Shown here piece by piece: positions 19,505-26,369 of a DNA stretch of 64,000 nt; positions within the stretch are counted from its first letter, which is position 1; each line of letters begins with the position of its first letter. A model generated the notes under the pieces. That model made no database searches and was not told the origin of the DNA. It worked only from the letters and a program-made list of their open reading frames with translations. This DNA comes from Myxococcales bacterium (GTDB taxonomy: Bacteria; Myxococcota_A; Polyangia; Haliangiales; Haliangiaceae), in NCBI GenBank assembly GCA_016794525.1, contig JAEUJY010000146.1, forward strand, positions 62,001-126,000, written 5' to 3'. Position numbers and translations under genes: made by a program.

Positions 19505-21080
19505 AGAACACCACCTGCGCGCTCACGAGCTGGGTGTGCTCGGTGTCGACGCGGGTGGTGGCCTTGACCCGGCCGGCCCGGCGGCGGGCCTCGACGCCGA
19601 CGCCGAGGCCGAGCGCGATCCCCGGCCGCAGCGTCCGCTCGTAGCTCAGCCAGGCGCGGCCCTCGGTGCGGGTGTCGATCAGGCCGTAGTCGTCGACGAT
19701 GTCCTCCTGGTAGCGGTCGATGCCCTGGATCGAGCGCAGCCAGTTCTGCTGCAGCGCCGCGCCCAGCCGCAGCCCGCGGTAGGTGGCGACCACCTGCGCC
19801 CGCGCGGTGAGCCCGAGGGCGTGGTGGTAGTTGTCGCGCAGGATCGTCGAGCGCACCGGATCCTCGGGGTGCGCCGCGCGGTGGGCGTCGATCGCGTAGC
19901 TGCGGACCAGCCCGACGTCGCCGTAGCCGTCGACCTGCGCGCGCACCCGCAGCGGCCCGCGGTACAGCGTCAGGTCGAGGTTGCCGCCACCGATGTGACC
20001 CAGCGCGATCTGATCGCGGGTGCTGCGCGTGGCGCGCCCGGCGCCGACGTGCTGGCCGTACTCGTACGCGCTGCCGATGCCGACCAGCAGGTTGTAGCCG
20101 CAGCCGGCGTGGAGCGCCTTCTTGTGCCAGCTGGTGATGCCGACCCGCGCCAGGATGCGCAGGTCGGCCATCGTCGCGTCGGCGCGGCTGGCCTCGACCC
20201 GCAGCTCGCTGAACGTCGGCGCGGCGTACAGGCCGCGCGCGGTGCCGGGGCGATCGAAGTCGGGGATCAGGATCAGCTCGGTGGCGATCGACGCGCGCAG
20301 GAGCCCGCGCGCCTCGCCGCCGACCACCCAGCGGCCGCCGGTGACGCTGGCCTCGAAGCGGTGGACCACGTCGGCCGGCAGCCCGAGCGGGCCGACCCGG
20401 GGCCGGATCGGGCGGGTGCCGTCGAGCCAGTCGAGCACGCCCTTGCCGCCGGTCGCGGCGTTGCCGATCACCTGGTACGGCCAGCGGCGCTCGCCGCGCA
20501 GGAAGAACAGCCCGAGCTGCCACGCGGTCTCGCCGAGCACCGAGCCGGCGCGCGGCGTGAGCACGATGTCGTTCACGCTGACGTCCTCGCGGTACTCGCC
20601 GAGCAGCTCCCACACCGCCGACTGCGACAGCGACACCGCGTACGACTCGAGCGCCGAGAACCCGTTGCTGCGCGCGAACAGGTAGTTGACGCCGCCTTGC
20701 ACCGGGTGGCGCCACGCGTTGGTCTCGTAGTGGTTGTCGTCGAGGTGCCACGCCTCGAGCGTGATCAGCCGGGCGCGCACGTTGGCCCAGTCGGCCTCGT
20801 ACGCGAAGTCCACCGAGTTGGCCGCCTCGTCGCTCCAGTACACCGCCTGCATCGTCCCGAAGAACGCCCCGACCTCGACCAGCATGCGCCGCCAGTGGCG
20901 GTCGCGCGGCCCGGCGCCCAGCCAGTCGAGCATCGACGCCGCGGCCTCGGCCTCGCCGATCGGCGGCGCCAGGGTCGGGGGCGTCGGGGCCGGGGCCGGC
21001 GTCGGCGTCGGCTGCGCGCGCGCGGCGCCCGCCACCGCGACGATCACCGCGACCACCAGCGACGAACGACGGGGACCCAC
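19503..21080 (-). CDS. DUF3943 outer-membrane protein
   Basis: 525 residues from GTG 21080. A signal peptide (VGPRRSSLVVAVIVAVAGAARAQ) and a Pro/Thr-rich spacer come first. The family hallmark follows: NAWRHPVQGGVNYLFARSNG, the N-x-x-x-HP-x-x-G-x-Y-x-x-A-R-x-N-G pattern of DUF3943. The second half alternates polar and hydrophobic residues with aromatic strand ends, as expected for a beta barrel. The function is unknown; the barrel is presumably in the outer membrane. TATGCT 8 nt before GTG 21080 supports this start. Confidence 0.82.
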   Translation of the reverse strand: MGPRRSSLVVAVIVAVAGAARAQPTPTPAPAPTPPTLAPPIGEAEAAASMLDWLGAGPRDRHWRRMLVEVGAFFGTMQAVYWSDEAANSVDFAYEADWANVRARLITLEAWHLDDNHYETNAWRHPVQGGVNYLFARSNGFSALESYAVSLSQSAVWELLGEYREDVSVNDIVLTPRAGSVLGETAWQLGLFFLRGERRWPYQVIGNAATGGKGVLDWLDGTRPIRPRVGPLGLPADVVHRFEASVTGGRWVVGGEARGLLRASIATELILIPDFDRPGTARGLYAAPTFSELRVEASRADATMADLRILARVGITSWHKKALHAGCGYNLLVGIGSAYEYGQHVGAGRATRSTRDQIALGHIGGGNLDLTLYRGPLRVRAQVDGYGDVGLVRSYAIDAHRAAHPEDPVRSTILRDNYHHALGLTARAQVVATYRGLRLGAALQQNWLRSIQGIDRYQEDIVDDYGLIDTRTEGRAWLSYERTLRPGIALGLGVGVEARRRAGRVKATTRVDTEHTQLVSAQVVF

Positions 21081-21088
21081 CGCGCTGG

Positions 21089-21114
21089 AGCATACCCACG
21101 ATCGCGCGTAACGT
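21089..21114. promoter_or_regulatory. Divergent -10 boxes for the DUF3943 gene and the barrel gene
   Basis: In a 42-bp gap, the minus strand reads TATGCT (21094-21089) 8 nt before GTG 21080. The plus strand reads TAACGT (21109-21114) 8 nt before ATG 21123. Equal spacing on both sides and no Shine-Dalgarno favour leaderless transcripts in both directions. Confidence 0.45.
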
Positions 21115-21122
21115 CGGCGGCG

Positions 21123-21716
21123 ATGAGGCCCGCGATCGTCGCCGTCGCCGCCGCGCTGACGCTGGCGCCGGTGGCGGCGCGCGCGCAGCCGCCCGACGAC
21201 GAGGTCCACGGCCTGGTCTCGGTGAGCTTCGGCACCCGCGGCAACCAGGGCGGCCTGCTCGAGGGCGGCTTCCGGCTGATGATGGTGGCGGCGCTGCTGA
21301 CGCCGATCGGGGACGTCGGGCTGTCGCTCGATCGCCAGATCGGGGCCGACAACCGCGTCGCCGACGCCGAGGGCGACGCCGCGCGCTGGTCCGAGTGGGT
21401 GGCCGCGCTGCGGGTCGGTCGCCGCCAGCCGCTGACCAAGGGCCTCCGCGCCCAGGCGGTGGCCGGCCTCGCGCTGGTCCACACCCGCGTCACCGGCCCG
21501 GTCGACGTGCCGGTCGCGCTGGTCGACGACGGGCTGAACCTCGCCGCCGACGCCGGGGCCGGCCTGACCTGGCACTCCGGCGCGCTGGTCGTGACGCTGG
21601 CGTTCGGCCTCACGCTGGTGCCGTCGGGGCAGACGCTGGTGGTCGACGACGCCGCCTACGGGCTGCCGGCCCGGATCGAGCCGTGGATGAGCTTGGGTTT
21701 CGGCTACATGCTGTGA
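21123..21716 (+). CDS. Small outer-membrane beta-barrel protein
   Basis: 197 residues. A classic signal peptide is cut near AARAQ (residue 22). The mature part has about eight amphipathic strands and ends with the aromatic SLGFGYML, like barrels assembled by BAM. I recognise no named family. It is divergent from the DUF3943 barrel gene, and the two may act in the same envelope process. ATG 21123 lies 8 nt after TAACGT. The gene is followed by a separate promoter for rimO. Confidence 0.75.
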   Translation: MRPAIVAVAAALTLAPVAARAQPPDDEVHGLVSVSFGTRGNQGGLLEGGFRLMMVAALLTPIGDVGLSLDRQIGADNRVADAEGDAARWSEWVAALRVGRRQPLTKGLRAQAVAGLALVHTRVTGPVDVPVALVDDGLNLAADAGAGLTWHSGALVVTLAFGLTLVPSGQTLVVDDAAYGLPARIEPWMSLGFGYML

Positions 21717-21741
21717 GCGGCGGGCGCCCGGCGTTGTCGAG

Positions 21742-21770
21742 TTGACAGCCCCCGGTCCCGCCGACAGACT
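21742..21770 (+). promoter_or_regulatory. Promoter TTGACA-N17-CAGACT for rimO
   Basis: A perfect -35 TTGACA at 21742-21747, a 17-nt spacer and CAGACT at 21765-21770. The -10 ends 9 nt before GTG 21780, so the leader is at most a few nucleotides. Confidence 0.6.
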
Positions 21771-21779
21771 GCGCCGATC

Positions 21780-23144
21780 GTGACCGCGAGCCAGAACATC
21801 TACTTCGTGTCCCTGGGCTGTCCCAAGAACCAGGTCGACACCGAGATCATGCTCGGGCAGGTCACCGACGCCGGCCACGCGCTGGTCGACGCGCCCGAGG
21901 ACGCCGACGTCATCGTCGTCAACACCTGCGCGTTCATCGACTCGGCCAAGGCCGAGAGCGTCAACACCATCCTCGAGATGGCCGAGTTCAAGAAGGGCCG
22001 GGCCGGCAAGCTGGTCGTGACCGGCTGCCTCGCGCAGCGCTACGCCGACGAGATCGCCAAGGAGATCCCCGAGATCGATCACATCCTCGGCTCGAGCGAC
22101 TTCCCGTCGATCGCCAAGACCCTCGACGCCCCCGCGCCCAAGCCCACCCGCGGCAAGAAGAAGGCGCTGCCGGTGGTGCAGGTCACCGAGGCCCCGGCGT
22201 ACATCTACGATCACGACGCGCCGCGGGTGCGGATCGGCGGCCGCCACACCGCCTACGTCAAGATCGCCGAGGGCTGCGATCGCCCGTGCGCGTTCTGCAT
22301 CATCCCCAAGCTGCGCGGCGCGCAGCGCAGCCGGTCGATCGACGACATCGCCGCCGAGGTCACCGCGCTCGCCGCCGCCGGCACCAAGGAGATCTGCCTG
22401 ATCGCGCAGGATCTCACCCGCTACGGCTGGGACCTCGCCGATCGCCCGACGCTCGCGCAGCTGCTGCACCGGCTGGCGCCGATCCCCGGCGTCCACTGGA
22501 TCCGGCTGCACTACACGTTCCCGTCGGCGTTCACCGACGAGCTGATCGACGCGATCGCGACCTTGCCGACCGTGGCCAAGTACGTCGACGTGCCGCTGCA
22601 GCACATCGACGACGGCATGCTCAAGCTGATGCGGCGCGGCCATAGCAGCCGCGTCACCTACGAGCTGATCGAGCGGCTGCGCGCGAAGGTGCCGGGCATC
22701 GTCATCCGCTCGACGTTCATCAGCGGCCACCCCGGCGAGACCGACGCGATGCACGCGGCGCTGCGCGACTTCCTCACCGAGGCGCAGCTCGATCGGGTCG
22801 GCGTGTTCCCGTACTCGATCGAGCCCGGCACGGTCAGCGGCATGCTGCCCAACCGGGTGCCGGCCAAGGTCGCCGACGCCCGCGCCGCCGAGCTGATGGA
22901 GCTGCAGCGCGGCATCTCGCGGGCCAAGCTCGAGGCGATGGTCGGGCGCGAGCTCGAGGTGCTGGTCGACGGCCTGTCCGAGGAGACCGACCTCCTGCTC
23001 GAGGGCCGCTACTTCGGCCAGGCCCCCGGCATCGACGGCGTGGTCTACCTCGCCGACGGCACCGCGCCGATCGGCGCGCTGGTCCGGGCCCGGGTCACGC
23101 AGGCCGCCGATCACGACCTCGCGGCGTCGCTCGAGCTGGCCTGA
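21780..23144 (+). CDS. rimO: Ribosomal protein S12 methylthiotransferase
   Basis: 454 residues. A radical-SAM enzyme that adds a methylthio group to Asp on ribosomal protein S12. The N-terminal MTTase domain carries cluster ligands C14 (SLGCPKNQVDTE), C50 (VVNTC) and C83 (TGCLAQRY). The radical-SAM triad is C166-x3-C170-x2-C173 (CDRPCAFC). A TRAM-like domain occupies the last ~70 residues. The SLGCPKN start and the IPKLRGAQRSR motif separate RimO from MiaB. A linker with PKPTRGKKKAL near 120-130 is longer than usual. GTG 21780 is supported by the promoter and by the family N-terminus. Confidence 0.94.
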   Translation: MTASQNIYFVSLGCPKNQVDTEIMLGQVTDAGHALVDAPEDADVIVVNTCAFIDSAKAESVNTILEMAEFKKGRAGKLVVTGCLAQRYADEIAKEIPEIDHILGSSDFPSIAKTLDAPAPKPTRGKKKALPVVQVTEAPAYIYDHDAPRVRIGGRHTAYVKIAEGCDRPCAFCIIPKLRGAQRSRSIDDIAAEVTALAAAGTKEICLIAQDLTRYGWDLADRPTLAQLLHRLAPIPGVHWIRLHYTFPSAFTDELIDAIATLPTVAKYVDVPLQHIDDGMLKLMRRGHSSRVTYELIERLRAKVPGIVIRSTFISGHPGETDAMHAALRDFLTEAQLDRVGVFPYSIEPGTVSGMLPNRVPAKVADARAAELMELQRGISRAKLEAMVGRELEVLVDGLSEETDLLLEGRYFGQAPGIDGVVYLADGTAPIGALVRARVTQAADHDLAASLELA

Positions 23145-23156
23145 CTCGGTAGAGTC

Positions 23157-23176
23157 GCGGTGCTGCCCGGCACCGC
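23157..23176 (+). promoter_or_regulatory. Hairpin directly abutting the start codon of the first metallophosphoesterase
   Basis: GCGGTGC (23157-23163) and GCACCGC (23170-23176) pair perfectly around TGCCCG. The ATG at 23177 follows at once. The stem would cover the position where a ribosome site should be, and no Shine-Dalgarno is visible. It could be the rimO terminator, a translational block, or both. Confidence 0.4.
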
Positions 23177-25480
23177 ATGAGCACCGAGCCTCCCGACATC
23201 CCCGACGGCCCGCTCCTGCCGCCGGTGCGCTGGCTGTTCGCGCCGGACCTGATCGCGTACGGCAAGAAGATCGCGCTGCACGCGTTCTACGGCGGCGAGC
23301 TCGATCCGCGCGACTGGATGCGGGTCGCCGACGGCCACGGCCACGTCGAGGACGCCAGCGCCGAGGCCGGCCGCGAGCGCGACCTGCGGGTCGCCGCCGT
23401 CGAGCCGCCGGCGTCGGGCGAGCTGTGGTTCGACTACCTGGCCGACACCGGCGACGGCGGCGCGGCGATGTTCACGACCGCGCTGTGCTGCGGCGGCGAT
23501 CTCACGATCCCCGGCGTCGACGTCGCGGCGCGCCCCGGCGACGCGCTCGGCAAGCCGGCCCGGCTCACCGCCGCCGGCGATCCGGCGACGCTGCCGCGCG
23601 GCCAGTTCCTGTTCGTCGGCGGCGACACCGCCTACCACGTCGCCGACATCGACACGCTGGCGGCGCGGGTGCAGGTGCCGTTCGCCCGCGCCGCGCGCTC
23701 GCTCGCGGCGCGCCAGCCGCACCACGCGCCGCGCCGGCTGTACGGGCTCCCGGGCAACCACGACTACTACGCCGAGCTGGTCGGCTTCAACCGCATGTTC
23801 CGCGCCGGCGCCACCGGCGACGATCAGCCGGGGCCGGGCGGGCGCCGGCCGCCGCTGGCGATGCCCGGCTACACCCGCGCGCAGCAGGCGTCGTACGTCG
23901 CGATCCAGCTGCCGTGGGACTGGCAGCTGCTGGGCCTCGACGTCGACGACTGGCTCGACGCGCGGCAGGAGTGGTACCTGCGCTCGTTGCCGCCGGCGAA
24001 GAAGCGCATCGTCGCGACGCCGTCGCCGCCGATCGTCGCCGGCGCGGTCGTGTGCGACGCCGCGCACCAGGACGCGCTGGCGCGGCTGGGGCTGGCGCCG
24101 CTGTACGCCGGCGGCGCGCCCGAGCCCGGCAGCTGTCGGCTCGATCTGTCGGGCGACACCCACCACTACGCGCGCTACCACCCCGGCCAGGCCGCGGCGC
24201 CGGCGGCGGCGATCGGCGACGGCCAGCGCGCCGCCGGGCCGGTGGCGCCGGTCGCGTACGCCGGCGTGGTGGCGGGCGGCGGCGGCGCGTTCCACCACCC
24301 GAGCTTCGGGCCCACCGGGCCGATCGCGGCGCAGGCGCTGTACCCGCGCGCCGAGCTGTCGCGCCGCGCGGTGTCGCGGCGGCTGCTCAAGCCGTGGTCG
24401 ATCTTCGACGGCGGGCTCGCGTGGATCATGCCGCTGGTGCTGACGCTCACCGGCGCGATCGGCGCCACCCGCAGCGCCGGCACCCGCTGGCTCGGCGATC
24501 ACCTGCTGGCGTGGCTGGGGCTGCACCGCGAGCGCGCCGTCGGTGGCGCCGCGCGGCCGATGGCGGTGGGCGGCCCCGGCGATCTCGGCCCGTCGCTGGC
24601 GTTCCTCGGCTTCGGCGTCGGCGCGCTGGTGCTGGCGTACCTCGCGCTGCGGGTGCACGGCGTCACCTTCACGCCGGCGCAGCGCCGGCGACCGCTGGTG
24701 CGCGCGCTCGGGCCGATCGGCGCGCGCCGGCGCCGCTGGGTCGCGATGGCGATGGCTGGCGTCGCGCTGCTGTTGCCGTTCGCGTCGCCGTGGTTCATCG
24801 CCGCGCCGCTCGCCGACGACCTGTGGTTCGACGCGTGGTGGCTCCTCGCCGGCGTGCTGACGCTGGTGGCCGGCGTGGCGATCGGCGCCGTCGGCGGACG
24901 GCTGCTGCCGCGGCGCGGCCAGCTCGGCATGCTGGCGCTGGGGCTGGTCCACGGCCTCGCGCACCTGATCACGCCGTTCGCGATCGCCCGGATCGCGCTG
25001 GCGGTGTGGTGGATCGTGCCGGCGATGCTGGCGCTGATGGCGGCGGCGCTGGTGATCGGCCAGGCGCTGCTGCGGCGCGACGCGCCGTGGTGGGTGCTGC
25101 TGGCGCTGTGGCTCGGGCCGTGGCTGGCCGGCCTGGCCCTGGCGATCGGCGGCACCGACGGCGTCGCGCTGGCGCCCGCCGGCACCGCGCAGTGGCTCGG
25201 GGTGATCGCGGCCACCGCGGTCGCGGCGATCGCGATCGGCTGCGCGCACATGGGCTGGTACCTGACGGTGGCGGCGGCGCTCGGCGCCCACGGCAACGAG
25301 GTGGGCGGCGCGGCCCGCGTCGACGAGTTCCGCCAGTTCGTGCGCTTCCGCCTCACCGCCGACGCGCTGACCGGGTTCGTCGTCGCGATCGACGCGCCCA
25401 GCGCCGACCCGACGGCGATCCGCCCGTACGTCGTCGACGTGTTCCAGATCGCGCCCGAGGCGCCCGGTGGACCTGCCTGA
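23177..25480 (+). CDS. Membrane-integrated metallophosphoesterase 1
   Basis: 767 residues. The N-terminal half is a calcineurin-like phosphoesterase domain with metal motifs FDYLADTGDG (D86-D93), FVGGDTAYH (D150, H154), GLPGNHDYY (N194, H195) and LSGDTHHYARY. The C-terminal half has about eight transmembrane helices. It ends in a soluble tail with the signature GNEVGGAARVDEFRQFVRFRL, shared with the paralogue at 26370. There is no signal peptide, so the catalytic domain is probably cytoplasmic. The substrate is unknown; a nucleotide, lipid-linked pyrophosphate or cyclic nucleotide is possible. The following gene overlaps its end by 14 nt. Confidence 0.82.
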   Translation: MSTEPPDIPDGPLLPPVRWLFAPDLIAYGKKIALHAFYGGELDPRDWMRVADGHGHVEDASAEAGRERDLRVAAVEPPASGELWFDYLADTGDGGAAMFTTALCCGGDLTIPGVDVAARPGDALGKPARLTAAGDPATLPRGQFLFVGGDTAYHVADIDTLAARVQVPFARAARSLAARQPHHAPRRLYGLPGNHDYYAELVGFNRMFRAGATGDDQPGPGGRRPPLAMPGYTRAQQASYVAIQLPWDWQLLGLDVDDWLDARQEWYLRSLPPAKKRIVATPSPPIVAGAVVCDAAHQDALARLGLAPLYAGGAPEPGSCRLDLSGDTHHYARYHPGQAAAPAAAIGDGQRAAGPVAPVAYAGVVAGGGGAFHHPSFGPTGPIAAQALYPRAELSRRAVSRRLLKPWSIFDGGLAWIMPLVLTLTGAIGATRSAGTRWLGDHLLAWLGLHRERAVGGAARPMAVGGPGDLGPSLAFLGFGVGALVLAYLALRVHGVTFTPAQRRRPLVRALGPIGARRRRWVAMAMAGVALLLPFASPWFIAAPLADDLWFDAWWLLAGVLTLVAGVAIGAVGGRLLPRRGQLGMLALGLVHGLAHLITPFAIARIALAVWWIVPAMLALMAAALVIGQALLRRDAPWWVLLALWLGPWLAGLALAIGGTDGVALAPAGTAQWLGVIAATAVAAIAIGCAHMGWYLTVAAALGAHGNEVGGAARVDEFRQFVRFRLTADALTGFVVAIDAPSADPTAIRPYVVDVFQIAPEAPGGPA

Positions 25481-26324
25481 TCCGTGCGCGCGCTGCGGCG
25501 ACGCGCCGGTCGACGCCGACGCCTGGCCCGATCGCGCGCCGCCGATCGCGCTGCGCGCCGCGCTCGTGGCGTGCGCGCGCTGCCTGACCCACGACGGCGT
25601 CACGATCGATCGCGCCCACGTCGAGGCGGCCCACCTGGCGTTCGGCGCGACCGCCGAGCCGCTCGAGCCGTGGCTGGCCGCGCGCGCGGTGGCGGCGCGC
25701 CCCGCGCTGGCCGGCGCGGCGCTGCTGGTGGCGCCGCCCGACGCGATCCTGGTCGCGGCCGCCGAGAACCACCAGCGGCGGCTCGATCGGCTGATCGAGC
25801 TGGCGGCGCCGGCGGTGATCGTCGAGCTGGCGCGCGCCGAGCTGGCCGACGCCCAGGGCCGGCCCGAGCGGCTGACCTGGGAGCAGGTCACGCCGTGGCC
25901 GGCGCCGGCCGCGTTCCCGGGCACGATCGCGTTCGGGGCGATCGCGCGCCACCTGGCGGAGCTCGCGTTGCCGGCGCTGGTCGCCGACGCCGCGCCGCTG
26001 CTGGCGCGGATCGCCGCCGCGGCCGACGCGCTGGTGCTCGATCCGGCCGCGCTGGCCGATCGCCACGCGCTGGCCGCGGCCAGCGCCGCCGCCGCCGATC
26101 CGGCCATGGCCCGGGGCCTCGAGCTGGCGGTGCGCTTCCTCGACGAGCTCGGCCACACCGGCCTGCGCGACAACCAGGACACGCTCGTCGACGACTGCTA
26201 CTTCACGCTGCGCGCCGCCGGCCGCCCCGCCGTCGCCGACCGCGTCTACCGGGCGTGGCTCGACGAGGCGGTGCCGCTGGCCTGGCGCGCCGTGGCCGCC
26301 GCGATCGCGCCGGCGCCGCGTTGA
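25467..26324 (+). CDS. Unknown protein with N-terminal four-Cys zinc ribbon
   Basis: 285 residues from GTG 25467, which overlaps the upstream metallophosphoesterase gene by 14 nt. Residues C7-x2-C10 and C36-x2-C39 (CARC and CARC) form a probable zinc ribbon. The remaining ~240 residues are Ala/Leu-rich and helical with no transmembrane segment or named motif. It lies between two metallophosphoesterase paralogues and is translationally coupled to the first, so it may be a cytoplasmic partner or regulator of them. I do not recognise a family. Confidence 0.7.
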   Translation: MDLPDPCARCGDAPVDADAWPDRAPPIALRAALVACARCLTHDGVTIDRAHVEAAHLAFGATAEPLEPWLAARAVAARPALAGAALLVAPPDAILVAAAENHQRRLDRLIELAAPAVIVELARAELADAQGRPERLTWEQVTPWPAPAAFPGTIAFGAIARHLAELALPALVADAAPLLARIAAAADALVLDPAALADRHALAAASAAAADPAMARGLELAVRFLDELGHTGLRDNQDTLVDDCYFTLRAAGRPAVADRVYRAWLDEAVPLAWRAVAAAIAPAPR

Positions 26325-26369
26325 CGAGCTTGTGGCGACAGCGGCAAGATCGGTTAAAGGGGGGACTCG

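Noticed and set aside
19503-23114. Very long minus-strand frame running through rimO into the DUF3943 gene
   Set aside because: Only the part from 21080 down has a signal peptide and family motifs. The upstream part is the antisense reading of rimO and the small barrel gene.
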